A stretch of 64,000 nucleotides of DNA from Symbiodinium natans (lineage: Eukaryota > Sar > Dinophyceae > Suessiales > Symbiodiniaceae), in the NCBI GenBank assembly GCA_905221605.1, contig CAJNDS010002724.1:124001-188000 (forward strand), written 5' to 3'. Of this stretch, positions 29,123-41,260 are shown in pieces. Every line of letters begins with the position of its first letter. Positions within the stretch are counted from its first letter, which is position 1. The notes beneath the pieces were generated by a model. That model was not told the DNA's origin and did no database searches. It saw only the letters and a program-made list of their open reading frames with translations. The translations under genes were made by a program, and so were the position numbers.

Positions 29123-31263
29123 AAAGCTGGTTGCAGGAAGATCCGTCAGAAGAGCATGCGCGTGATGCCGAAGGCAGTGCTGGACACCTTCCCCGGCATC
29201 GTGGGAAGATCTTTCGCCTTTGCACGTGCTAGGTGCTCAGGAGGATGAGGATGACGACGTGTTCATTGTAGTCGAATGCTCAGCAACGTCTTATGCCGCT
29301 TATGCCCAGTGCCATGGTGAACTTTGAGGGGCTGCGGGCTGCCAAAAAGTTCTGATAGGCAGACCTGGGCTGAGGTGAAAAGCGAGTTCCTGAAACTGGA
29401 GGACGCTCAGCAGTTTGGACTGCTGTACGCTACAGCTAGCAACTCGTAGCACGAAGGCTTTTTCTGCTCGGAAAGTGCAGCATGCAGTGCGCACAGGACC
29501 CTGAAGCGCCAATCGCAGATGAGACGCTGTCCCGCTTGCTAGATGTGCCAGAGGCGGGAAATGCCAGCGTAACCACGACACAAAGTGATGGCAAACGCTC
29601 GCATGCGCCACCGCGGCAACTGGGTTGGCCCTGCTCATAATGGGCGAGAGAAAGGTGCAGCTGGTCTAAAAGGCCTTCCGTGCCCTTAAGAAGGCAATTG
29701 GGTTCATTGTGTGTAATGGGCCACATCAAAGTCTCAGGGCTCACAGGGACGGAACGGACCAGATCCAAGGGTCTGCCTGTTCCAGACGCCTTTTGGCCGA
29801 GGGCAAAGGGGCGTGTGCAGGAAGCAGCGGTGCAAGAAAACAGCGCCCTGGCAGAGGACGCGGCTTCAAATTGGCAAGTGAAGGGTTTGGCTGTGGTTCA
29901 TGTCGGCTGTAGAGATGTTGTGGTCAGGAACTGGCGGCGGTCCACAGCAACGAGTTTCCAAAGTTGCGCAACGCCCAGAGATCTACCTGTGCCATGTTGT
30001 GTTGCATTGATTCAAACATTCAGCGGCCCCAGGTGCTCGCGGATACGGTCTTTCCTGGACATCGGAAGCGACGAGGCAGATAAGTTCTTTGCGGTTATGT
30101 GAGCGAGAGCGCTGCCAATATGAAGAGCCTTTATACCCAAACCGCGCAAATAAGTCAAGTCGTCTAAAGCCATGCAACATGAGTGCTGGCAGCTTGGAAG
30201 GAGGCCACAGATTCTGAGCAGGGGACAGACACCCTTGCACCTACGAGTTAAAAGACGCCCGTCCTTTTGGTCTGACTCATGGTGAGTTGGGTGCCCAAGA
30301 GTATGCTGACGGTTCCGTACAAGCCGCCTCGTCAAATGTTTGCAATTTGGCCTGGCTCCAGCAGGCGTCCTGCTTATTGTTGCATTGCGGCTTGACGTAT
30401 GATGCCAGCAACAGTTCCCACGAAGCAAATAGCCCCATGGCAGACATCGACCAGTTTCCAGGCTTTGCACGCTACTTACTTATATTTACCCCTGTCTTCA
30501 AGCAACACCACCCGCCTTTACAAAACACAACTGCGCGGTCATGCAGCGCTCGCGCCGTGCCATCTGGCGCCAGGCCCGTGTGCAGCGGTGTGCCTGAGTT
30601 GCCGTCTCCTCCATTCATTCTCGATCTTTTGGAATGTGCGGTAGTCCATAATGATGATTGTGAAGATGCTGATGGGAGATTCCCTGTTTCAGATCCTGAA
30701 ATGAGTTGAAAACATGGCTTCATAACTCACCTGCAACGGCCAAAGCTTTGAAGATCGTGCTGCAAAGCCGCCGTAAAAACCACTCCCTGTCAGTTGGCGT
30801 TTCTGGCGCTGCTCGCCGCCGCCAAGAAGGGCAGGGAGCTCGTTCTTTCTTCACAGATTTTGGTTGGCGTGTTGTGGGAACTCTCTTTGAAACCGAAGCA
30901 TTCCTGAGCCCCCGTGTCGCCTCGAAGGACGGAGCCTGTCCTTCCTGGTGGGGTCCGGGGACTTCGTAAGATCTCATGTGTGGCCGGGGCCCAAGCTTCA
31001 GTGATTCGCATCCCACCGACCATGGGGTCCAGGAAGCAAAGCGAAGCAGAGCACGTGAGGTCGTCCAGAGTTCAGCGACGGGCAATGGACGACTTTGAAG
31101 ATGACCGGGTTCCCAGAAGCCGCCACTTGAGATGTCGTGAGCAAGGGTACTTCTTCCTGGCTTAGTATCGGGTCGCATGGGTTTTGCAGCTGTGCATCAA
31201 AGAGCTAAAGATGGTGGGGTTCCAGTTCCTTGATGGCATGCAGCGCATGATGCACCCACGAAG
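29123..31263. other. No gene recognised
   Basis: Short open frames on both strands without recognisable domains. Confidence 0.4.
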
Positions 31264-31380
31264 GAAGCCCCCGAAATCCCAAATGAACAAGCTGAGGACT
31301 TCGTATACCGTGAAGAAGTTGCCAAGCTGAAGGCTCTTCGCGCAGCGCAGCGTGCAAAGGCCGGAGCGGATGAGCTGTAA
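31264..31380 (+). CDS. Possible C-terminal exon ending in ADEL, unidentified
   Basis: After an AAG|GA junction-like site, a 38-codon frame runs to a TAA at 31,378-31,380. It reads EAPEIPNEQAEDFVYREEVA, then a Lys/Arg/Ala-rich amphipathic helix, and ends GADEL. The composition is strongly protein-like and ends in a natural stop. The terminal ADEL resembles xDEL endoplasmic-reticulum retention signals, but without the rest of the protein this is only suggestive. No upstream exon was identified. Confidence 0.35.
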   Translation, partial: EAPEIPNEQAEDFVYREEVAKLKALRAAQRAKAGADEL

Positions 31381-32028
31381 GTCTTTGAGTGCCAGTAGGG
31401 GGGGCCATTCGCTCTGCTTGTTCGCAGCTTTCGGGTTCATCCTGGGACGATGATCTGGCGTGGAGCTGAGGGTCACTGAGGATGTCGCTGAGGGTGTCTG
31501 AAAGGCCCATCCTGACATCAGAAAACCCATGAAAACCCTCAACCGCCTCAACCCGAGGCTTGGATCTCCCAGCTTCTTCCCTGGGTGGCGCTTTTCTTCG
31601 TATGCGCGGGCCATTTACGGGTCGAGGGGGCATCCAGGGGCAAATGCAGACTGTGCTGTGAAGGTGCTGTGAAGGTGCTGCTTTTCTTGTGCACGACTTT
31701 GCTTTCCAAGGTTGGCTGCTGTACTACCTTGCCAATCCGACGTCGGATGCTTGGAGCAGTCCCGGTGATGGCGTGTAGCTGAAGCATATCAAGCCAGACT
31801 GTGCAAGAGCCGGCCCGAAGATTCTTCAGTCGAACTCAGACGGTGTGGGTGCATGATGATACATGTAGAGCTAGTTGCCATGAAGGTCACTGTGACAATG
31901 CATCTTTGATCAGGTACGACATCGTTCCGGAAGGACGCATGCCCTTTTCTTAGCTTCTTGAACCACGGTGCCACCACAGATGCCAGAGGCTGCAGTAGCA
32001 GGTCGCATCAGGTCACATCAGGTCGATC
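31381..32028. other. No gene recognised
   Basis: A short GTGAAGGTGCT duplication lies at about 31,660-31,680. Nothing else was seen. Confidence 0.45.
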
Positions 32029-32168
32029 TGTCACACTGTCACACTGTCACGCTGTCACGCTGTCACGCTGTCACGCTGTCACGCTGTCACGCTGTCACGC
32101 TGTCACGCTGTCACGCTGTCACGCTGTCACGCTGTCACGCTGTCACGCTGTCACGCTGTCACGCTGTC
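32029..32168. repeat. 8-bp minisatellite (ACGCTGTC)n
   Basis: About 17 copies of an octamer, the first ones reading ACACTGTC and the rest ACGCTGTC with no differences seen. It encodes an apparent SRCHAVTL repeat in one frame only because 24 nt equals three units. Confidence 0.95.
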
Positions 32169-32190
32169 ACACACACACACACACACACAC
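32169..32190. repeat. (CA)n microsatellite
   Basis: About 11 CA dinucleotides directly after the octamer array. Confidence 0.95.
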
Positions 32191-34903
32191 CCTGCATGGC
32201 TTCTGCAGAATGCCCGAGGCCGACGCTGGACGAGTGGCTGCAGAAGAAAGCGCCCAATCTTGCGGGCAGCTGGGGTCAGCCCCTCTGAGGTTGTCGGAGC
32301 AGTGCTATCGAAGAGTTTTTGACTGGCCGGTTCTCCTGGTTACAGTGGCTTTGGGGCCTCTCTGCCTGCATTCTGTGGCATGTGAATGCGATTTCCAGGC
32401 GGTCGAGCCCCACCCCCGCGTGAGGCGGGAGGGTGGCGACGGGGAAACTTCTTGTTTGGATTCTGTTCTGAAACAAGTGTGTCAAGACAAGTCTCCCAGC
32501 GTCACGCAGTCCGCGGCCTATGCCATCACCAGGCCTCACATGCTGTTGGGCTTTGCGGCTTCCAAAAAGAAAACCAGGCGCCCGGATCACACGTTGCAAC
32601 GGCCGGGCAAAGCCGGAGAAGATGGGGCGGAATCCGAAAACATGGCCGAATGAAGTTTATGCTTATGACTCATGAAACGGATAGCTCCCGCTTCCGGCGT
32701 CCGTTGCGTGCCCGCAAAGTTGCCTCAGAGGAATAAACGAAGCATCCTACGGGGGCCAGCATGTAAACATTGTTGGACATGCCGCACTTCTAGGGGACAC
32801 CTGGCAACCTGCCAGAACCCCCGATTTTGGTACAAAAACAACCATTTTGAAGTAGGAGCTCTTTGCGAAACCAGGTGGTGCCCACCCTCGTTGCTAGGCC
32901 CCGCGCTCCGTTCCCCTTCCCCCCCCCCCACCCCCGCAGGTTACGGGTTTTGGGATAATACAGAGAGAGACACAATGTGCGATGTTTGAATAGTCGAGGA
33001 ACACAGGTTTTCTGCTTGTACAGTTTTTCTTCTTGAAGTTCAACGAATTCAACAAGCGGGGGGAGGGGGGGAAGGGGCCCAGGCACCATTCAAAGTTTGT
33101 CACGGCCGCTAGCTGTGCGGGTCAGCGAAACTGGGCAAGGCGCACTCCAAAAAACCATTCCACCCGAAGAATCATCGAGGTCGTGGCCAGTGCGGCTTCC
33201 ACTGGCAAGCTCTAGCACAGACCCTCGTGAAGCCTTTCAGCAACATGCCCTCACTCAGTCAAAAAGCGTCGTTTCAGGATATCGTGGAAGCTCGCAGCAA
33301 GGTGGTGGCGGAGGTGGTCCCGGCTTGAGCAGCTTGGGTGGTTTGGGGCAGCCGACAGCCGGCACGAAGCTTCAGCTGTCATGGTTTTGCGCTTGGCTTC
33401 CAGGCCAGGCCACGTCCACATTGAAGGCTTGTCAGTGTGCATCGTTGATTTGAACCAGGGACACATCCTAGCTCTTCAGCTGTGTGCACTCGTGGCTCTT
33501 CAACCCGACCCCTCCTGTCGAAATGACGGCGCGGGTGACTGGAAGTCTATCGTTCTTTTGGCTCATCCAGTTATGCACGTGACATGATGTTTCACTTTGT
33601 TTTTCTAGCCACGTGCAGGCTCAGGCAAGTTGGAAACCAGATCTTGTGACCAGAATGCTAAGAAGTTGCCCAAGCATGCGGTGCCCCTGAGTCCGAGTGA
33701 CCCAATCTTTGGGCAGTTTTTTGGGTGGTTCGCGCATGCTGCATGGCTGCTGTCGTGCCGGCCGATGTGTCAGTGGCGGCCTCGGGAGTTTCTTATGGGG
33801 TAGTTGGGGGAGCAGTGCCTGCCTTGCCCTGTGCGTTGCCCTGTGGTGACTTCGATTCTTGCCGAGTCCGTACACGTCGAGACTGGCCGTCGGGGACTCA
33901 CGCTGTCTGCAAGTGTGCCCTCGGTACACGTCACAGCTCTTCACAGACCTTTTTTGCCTTACCTCAAGGTGGAACTTGTCCATGCCTTCTTCTGGCACGC
34001 CCAAGTTTGGAGTCCGGATTTCAGGGCAGGGAGGAAGTTAGAGGGCGCGTGGATGTGGCGTGTAGTTTCGAGGCATCTCGAGGCCTCAAGAAGGGGGTCG
34101 GATGAGTCGGATGTACCCCAAGAAGAACATCTGCCAAACAGAGCCCCGCACTCTAAAGGAAGATGATAGGTGTGCACTAGACCGGCCCAGCACCGAAGAG
34201 AAGTTGTCCTAAATTCGGGAGTTGGCGAAAGAAAGTTATTGGCTGGAGCGCTTCTCCTAGAACTGCACTCGAAGCCCGAGACCCCAGCACCTGCAATCCA
34301 AACCGATTCTGAGAGTCGAGACGGTATCAGAAGCAAGGGTGCTCAGGTTTGGGAAGAAAGTTAAAGAAGCTAAATTTGCATGTGCCTGTTTGACCTGCCG
34401 AAGCCCAATAGGTAACCTTATGTATGGACACCGGACCCAGAGAGAGAGAGAGAGTCTCCAAGGCTTTGGGAGTTTAGGAGTTTTGAGAGGGTAGGGTCGA
34501 TGCGCCCTTGGCACGAACACAAAATAGCACACACGCCGGCCCTGAACGCCAGCGCCGGCTTCGGACCATCCTCACCGCCAACGGAAGCTGGGCATCTTTC
34601 CGCCCGGAAGCTCGGTGCATGGGGGTTTTGAGAGCTGAGCGAGAGGTCTAAGGGTAGGGCTGGTAGTTAAACTTCATCCTGGGAGTTATGAGGTGGGAAG
34701 TCTTTCGGCTCATTCCCTCCGAAGACTGAGAGAAGCAAATATCACTGTTCTCCGGCTCTAGAGTTTCAACAGTTGGCTCAGGGACATTGACATTTTGGAG
34801 CATAGCCCGCAGCTCAGCATCTGGAGGGAAGCGCGCATTGCATCCGGGTCTACACCTCAAAGTCTTTCTGTGCTGATTTGGGCTACAGCCTGTTTAGTCG
34901 TGA
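32191..34903. other. No gene recognised
   Basis: Open frames such as 32,191-32,653 and 33,725-34,105 lack recognisable domains. A short (AG)n lies at 34,440-34,454 and a C-rich tract at about 32,920-32,937. Confidence 0.4.
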
Positions 34904-35060
34904 TTGCGGCAAGCTTGCTGCATTGCTGGCCTGCTGGGTTGAAGCTAGGTCAGGATTGGCTGCAGTCCGTTTCATCGCTGCTAAACAAGTCGTAGTTGTC
35001 TGGTCAGCCAATACCCAGTGCCCGACCTGCACCATGGTGGCTTGGTGTTGCGCCTGTTGT
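34904..35060 (+). repeat. Diverged outlying copy of the 267-bp satellite
   Basis: Retains TGCTGGGTTGAAGCTAGGTCAGG, GTTTCATCG and ACCATGGTGGCTTGGTGTTG in the same order as the satellite units, but with many differences. It is probably an old founder copy. Confidence 0.7.
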
Positions 35061-35240
35061 GAAGAAGTGACTCGATGTGCAGATGGATATGGCAGTATGC
35101 CTTGTTTGCCTGTTGAATGCTTGCGCCTGTCTGGTTAGCATGGCGCTGAGCTGCAACCACATCGGCTTCTGTCGCTTTTGCTTGTGGGCACGAGCTTGAA
35201 CTCATGACTTAGGTTGTGGACTGCTTGAATGCTGGTCGCA

Positions 35241-37540
35241 GCATCGCACGCTTGTTGGGTTGCAGCTAGGTCAGACGGTTGCAGCCCATTTCATCGGTGC
35301 TAAATGGGGCGGAGTGTCTAGTCAGCCAATGCCCCACTTGCGTCTGCCATGGTGGCTTGGTGTTACGATGCTTCTCCAGATTTTCACTTCTCTGCTTGTG
35401 GTGTTCGGATGCTCACAGCTGCCGCAACCCCTTGGTGTTCAAGTTTACCTGTTTCTGAACAGCGGCATCCACATCGCATCTGCTTCTGTTTCTTGTGAAT
35501 CACACAGGCATCGCACGCTTGTTGGGTTGCAGCTAGGTCAGACGGCTGCAGCCCATTTCATCGGTGCTAAATGGGGCGGAGTGTCTAGTCAGCCAATGCC
35601 CCACTTGCGTCTGCCATGGTGGCTTGGTGTTACGATGCTTCTCCAGATTTTCACTTCTCTGCTTGTGGTGTTCGGATGCTCACAGCTGCCGCAACCCCTT
35701 GGTGTTCAAGTTTACCTGTTTCTGAACAGCGGCATCCACATCGCATCTGCTTCTGTTTCTTGTGAATCACACAGGCATCGCACGCTTGTTGGGTTGCAGC
35801 TAGGTCAGACGGCTGCAGCCCATTTCATCGGTGCTAAATGGGGCGGAGTGTCTAGTCAGCCAATGCCCCACTTGCGTCTGCCATGGTGGCTTGGTGTTAC
35901 GATGCTTCTCCAGATTTTCACTTCTCTGCTTGTGGTGTTCGGATGCTCACAGCTGCCGCAACCCCTTGGTGTTCAAGTTTACCTGTTTCTGAACAGCGGC
36001 ATCCACATCGGCATCTGCTTCTGTTTCTGGTGAATCACACAGGCATCGCACGCTTGTTGGGTTGCGGCTAGGTCAGACGGCTGCAGCCCATTTCATCGGT
36101 GCTAAATGGGGCGGAGTGTCTAGTCAGCCAATGCCCCACTTGCGTCTGCCATGGTGGCTTGGTGTTGCGATGCTTCTCCAGATTTTCACTTCTCTGCTTG
36201 TGGTGTTCGGATGCTCACAGCTGCCGCAACCCCTTGGTGTTCAAGTTTACCTTTTTCTGCCCGGCGGCATCCACATCGGCATCCGCTTCTGTTTCTTGTG
36301 AATCACACAGGCATCGTACGCTTGTTGGGTTGCAGCTAGGTCAGACGGCTGCAGCCCATTTCATCGGTGCTAAATGGGTCGGAGTGTCTAGTCAGCCAAT
36401 GCCCCACTTGCGTCTGCCATGGTGGCTTGGTGTTACGATGCTTCTCCAGATTTTCACTTCTCTGCTTGTGGTGTTCGGATGCTCACAGCTGCCGCAACCC
36501 CTTGGTGTTCAAGTTTACCTGTTTCTGAACAGCGGCATCCACATCGGCATCCGCTTCTGTTTCTTGTGAATCACACAGGCATCGCACGCTTGTTGGGTTG
36601 CAGCTAGGTCAGACGGCTGCAGCCCATTTCATCGGTGCTAAACGGGTCGGAGTGTCTAGTCAGCCAATGCCCCACTTGCGTCTGCCATGGTGGCTTGGTG
36701 TTACGATGCTTCTCCAGATTTTCACTTCTCTGCTTGTGGTGTTCGGATGCTCACAGCTGCCGCAACCCCTTTGTGTTCAAGTTTACCTGTTTCTGAACAG
36801 CGGCATCCACATCGCATCTGCTTCTGTTTCTTGTGAATCACACGGCATCGCACGCTTGTTGGGTTGCAGCTAGGTCAGACGGCTGCAGCCCATTTCATCG
36901 GTGCTAAATGGGTCGGAGTGTCTAGTCAGCCAATGCCCACTTGCGTCTGCCATGGTGGCTTGGTGTTACGATGCTTCTCCAGATTTTCACTTCTCTGGTT
37001 GTGGTGTTCGGATGCTCACAGCTGCCGCAACCCCTTGGTGTTCAAGTTTACCTGTTTCTGAACAGCGGCATCCACATCGGCATCCGCTTCTGTTTCTTGT
37101 GAATCACACAGGCATCGCACGCTTGTTGAGTTGCAGCTAGGTCAGACGGCTGCAGCCCATTTCATCGGTGCTAAATGGGTCGGAGTGTCTAGTCAGCCAA
37201 TGCCCCACTTGCGTCTGCCATGGTGGCTTGGTGTTACGATGCTTCTCCAGATTTTCACTTCTCTGCTTGTGGTGTTCGGATGCTCACAGCTGCCGCAACC
37301 CCTTGGTGTTCAAGTTTACCTGTTTCTGAACAGCGGCATCCACATCGGCATCCGCTTCTGTTTCTTGTGAATCACACAGGCATCGCACGCTTGTTGGGTT
37401 GCAGCTAGGTCAGACGGCTGCAGCCCATTTCATCGGTGCTAAACGGGTCGGAGTGTCTAGTCAGCCAATGCCCCACTTGCGTCTGCCATGGTGGCTTGGT
37501 GTTACGATGCTTCTCCAGATTTTCACTCCTTTGCTTGTAG
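35241..37540 (+). repeat. 267/268-bp satellite, nine units
   Basis: Units begin GCATCGCACGCTTGTTGGG at 35,241, 35,508, 35,775, 36,043, 36,311, 36,579, 36,845, 37,112 and 37,380. Spacing is 266-268 bp and units differ at few positions. The first two units are 267 bp, so one frame stays open across three copies. Others are 268 or 266 bp and break it. This argues that the apparent hydrophobic protein is not maintained as a gene. The ninth unit diverges in its last third. Confidence 0.95.
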
Positions 37541-37701
37541 CTCACGCCGGCCAAAATCGTCTGGCGTTCAGGTTTAAGTTTAGGCGTTGTTGCACAGCGG
37601 CATCCATGTCGACATCCGTTTTTGTTCTTGTGAACACTAGCTTTAGCACGTCAAATTTGCACAGGTATGGATTTTTGTGGATTGCTTGAAGGCTGGTCGC
37701 A

Positions 37702-37860
37702 GCATCGCACGCTTGTTGGGTTGCAGCTAGGTCACACGGCTGCAGTCCATCTTAATCGGTGCCAAACGGATTGGAGTGTCTAGTCAGCCAATGCCCCACT
37801 TGCATCTGCCGTGGTGGCTTGGTGTTACGATGCTTCCCCAGATTTTCACTCCTCTCCCTT
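37702..37860 (+). repeat. Diverged partial satellite unit
   Basis: A tenth, partial unit. The sequence just before it (GCTTGAAGGCTGGTCGCA) matches the sequence before the first unit (GCTTGAATGCTGGTCGCA), so the array is bracketed by related edges. Confidence 0.8.
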
Positions 37861-40317
37861 GCGGTGTTCTGTTGTGTCACTGGCAAGGGACCAGGGCAAG
37901 TTTATTCAGCAATGATTGTTCTGTGCTTGTGCTCTGGGTTCTGCGCCGGGCAAGCTTTTCCTGATCCCACGACTTCAGCGTGACTTGGACGTGGCCGTCC
38001 CGTGCTGTCACTGTTTGGTTCACTTCTCGTCGGCCCCGCACCTACAAACCGCCAAGATCCGCCAACTATCCGCAGCCATCGAAGCCCCTGACTCTGCAGG
38101 TAAACCATGCGCTGACGCTCTGTGTGTCGGCGCTGGAGTTCGACTCAGCCCATATCTTAGCTCCGCGTTGACCCCTAACCTTCAAAGCAAGACTTGCCCC
38201 CCCCCCCCCCCCCAAATGACAGATGTGAGATGAGTTATTGTAGTGCTTTTTGGATGCTTCTGACTCAGCGGTGCCGAAATGGATGGAACTGCCAGGTCTG
38301 GCTTGGTCTGGTCGCGGCTACAATGGGAGGCAACTCAGTCTCAGAAACGCTGCCCTAGGATGTGGAAAGAGTCGAAGCCCAGTTTGCTGGAGGCAAGCTA
38401 CTGCTCGGCTTCTGGATGCTGGCAATCGTCGACAGGAGGGTCTCAGAAGTCGTTCGAGCAGTTGATTTCCTCTAAGCTGTACTAACCCTCGCGGTAGCCG
38501 CCACTCAGCTGTTACAGTGAGAGTGTGGCCCTACATGTGAAGACAACCGGAATGGCTGATTTTCGACTTAGCCACAGGAGGCCGCTGATCGATCTTAGCA
38601 AGGAGGCCGCATGCTTCATTGAACTTCATTGTTGGGTTACACTTGCCCATGTCGCACTGCTTGAATTTGGTGTGCTTTCCTTGCGCTTTCCTTGCAGCTT
38701 CGCATGGCGGACATCTAGTATACTACGCTAATGATGAGCAACAGTAGACTCGGTAGCCTGAATCCTTGACGTTGGAGCCCCCTTGAGGCTGAGCGATGCA
38801 AGCAGCTTCGAGAAATGCATGCCCTTATGGCGGTGGCTTGGACATTGCATTGGCATCACCTATGGGCAGTAGTTGTAGCCATGGCCATTTCAAGATGCCC
38901 GATCTCGCGCCAGCCCTCAAGTGCATCTAGGAGTACCTTGCTGCAAGCTAAGTTTGCCTGCTGCCTCAATGGTGGCACCCTCGTTGCCATGGCACTTCTG
39001 CAGGCACCTGCCGTTAAAACCTTTTGTCCCGAGGCCTTTAGTGTGAATGAATGGCTCAGTGAATGTTGAACTTGAGCGCACCGTGGCCAGTTGACCCAGC
39101 CGGAGCTGAACTGGGAGTTGATTCTCAGGCTGCGGGGGATTACGGTAGGGTTGAGGACTTTGACGAGCTTCCTGTCTGATTTGCTTCCAGGCCTGGGCAG
39201 TCAAAGCATGACCTTGAAGACCTTGATTCTCTAAAGACCTCACTGTAGTCAGTACCCCACGCAAGCCTTCAGCAACCCCTCGACGTCCGAAATCGAAATG
39301 GCTGCTTCTGCAGCCTTCTGTAACACGCCTCTGCAGGCGCGTCTTCCAGCCACTGCTCCTGGTAGTCTTAGAGACTCTGATCGCCGTAAAGGCCCCTTGG
39401 CCCAGAAGAACTCAGATGATGTCCGGAAGACTGCGGTCTGAAATTAGTTTTCCCGTAACTTCTGGACTTGGCTCTCGCCTCTGTCGGCTTATTTGAGAGG
39501 CTCTGGAGGCCTTGGCGCCAGGGCATGCTTGCTTACTTGCTGGAGCACGTAGATCACATGAGCACTCAGCTCAGAGCAATCCAGTCACCATGTTTTCTCC
39601 GGCACAGTTTGCGATGCCGAGAAGCCGAAGCGAAGGTAGACCAAACCCTTCGTAGTTTGGATCTTCTCGTCCTTACCTTTTTCACTGCCGAGCATTGGCC
39701 TGCTGGGCCACAGAGAGGGTGGGTTGCTGGTGTGTTGCACCGGCCTGGACTTTCGTGTGCCTCTCGTGGGACCCTCGCCTCCCCCCCCCCCTTGCCCTTG
39801 CCCCCACCCCCAGTGGAGCGCATCCGTGGTCCCAATCTCCCTCCCAGCCTCCGCTGCGGTATTTAAGCTGCAGGCCTTCTATGGTCGGCGTTGTGTGGCG
39901 GATCGCCTGCGGCTGGTGCAGCGATGGGAGCATCTCAGCACGACTTTTAGTTTCATCTTGTTGAATGTAAGGCTTGGTCAGGGGTTTGTTAGGGAGAGTC
40001 AGGTTGCGCTGCCATGAAAGCTAGCTCCTGGGAGCTTGCGGGAGATGTTTGTGTACGGCCTTTAAAAAATCTCCCATTGGCCTGATATCTCGGGGATTTG
40101 GTAGGCTTTTGCCTGAGCAATCAGATAATCAGGAGGTGTCAGGCGGTGTCCCTGACTTAAGAGCCTCCGGCTCATGCCGACCTTGCAGGCGCTGCAGGGG
40201 GTCAAGGGGATACTGGGCGCTCGCCAGTGTTCACGGGGATCACGGATGATGCGTGTGGGGTTCACCAGGGCGTCATCACGGATTCAGCAGCAGGGGTCAT
40301 TCAGCAGTAGAGGATTC
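37861..40317. other. No gene recognised
   Basis: C runs at about 38,198-38,212 and 39,780-39,791. No assignable exon. Confidence 0.4.
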
Positions 40318-40420
40318 GGTTTAGAGTTTGAGGGTTTAGGGTTGGGTTCAAGGGTTTGTCAGGGGTCAGGGCTTGCTTGGGTTTAGGGTTAAGGGCTTCA
40401 GCTGTGGGGTTTGGGCTCTA
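40318..40420 (-). repeat. Degenerate TTTAGGG-like tract
   Basis: Several degenerate GGGTTTAGGGTT copies. Confidence 0.65.
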
Positions 40421-40886
40421 GGGCTGCTGGAGGTGGCTGGGGGCTCATCGCAATTCATCACACAGAGTCAGATGGGGCGGGGGGGGGGGCGGGGTACAGG
40501 CCGCATGAATTTCCACCGAATAAACGACCGCGCGTGCAGCTCGTGTCTCAACACAATCGAGATACTGCAATACGGACTGCCGTTCACGCTGCCTGCCGCA
40601 AACAGCGGCCGCGTGTCACCTTCGGGGCGCTGGCTTTCGTCTGTCTCCCAAGTGTCATAAGGATGGTCCTCTTCAGGGCATTCTATGGCATACTTTGATA
40701 TGCATCTGGAGTGCATCCCGACAACACACAGAGGGAGTGTTGCGATGTTCAGGCAGACTTGTTTTGCTGCTGAGTGATGTTGAGCTTTTCGCGTATGATG
40801 CTCCGAAAACGAAGACATACGAAGACTTCGCCTCCAGGTTCACACATATCCAGTCGGTACACCAGATCAACACGGCTTCGGTGTCT

Positions 40887-41260
40887 CTGCAGGCAGCTTG
40901 TGTTTCGCTGATGAGCATAACAAAGAGCATGTCAAACGGCCACAGCGGCAGTGGATGGCCAAATTGTTCATCGGTCGTCCCTGCGCTATTGGCATGTACT
41001 TATGTGTGCTAGGCCTGTTGGCCGCGTAGGCAATCCTGGCGATTCTTGGGGCGATTGTTAATGACAAGCCTGCGCAGAAGAAGTTCATGGCGGACGTGGA
41101 ATGGTACTTCTTGATGCACATGACCACCTCCAAGCCAAGCCCTCAGCTGACGAAGCCCTCGGATGCTACACAAGCACCTGGTGCTTTTCAACACCCACCT
41201 TGCAGGCTTGCCTTCTGTACTCATGGACGACCGAACCATTAACCCGGGACCTTTTCGCAT
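40887..41260 (+). CDS. Possible membrane-protein exon(s), interrupted by TAG, unidentified
   Basis: After CTCTGCAG a frame reads a polar, basic stretch (FADEHNKEHVKRPQRQWMAK) and then a hydrophobic segment (IGMYLCVLGLLAA). It meets a TAG at about 41,026-41,028 and continues in the same frame with AILAILGAIVNDKPAQKKFM and a further 60 codons. The character is that of a basic N-terminal region followed by a membrane anchor. The in-frame TAG sits in CGTAG|GCAATC, which looks like a dinoflagellate-type acceptor, so the two parts may be separate exons. The alternative is a pseudogene. No family was assigned. Confidence 0.3.

Noticed and set aside
31958-32653. 231-codon protein with SRCHAVTL repeats
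   Set aside because: The repeat is the octamer minisatellite. The remainder has no recognisable domain.
35260-36033. 257-codon repetitive hydrophobic protein
   Set aside because: It is the satellite read through three copies; later copies break the frame.
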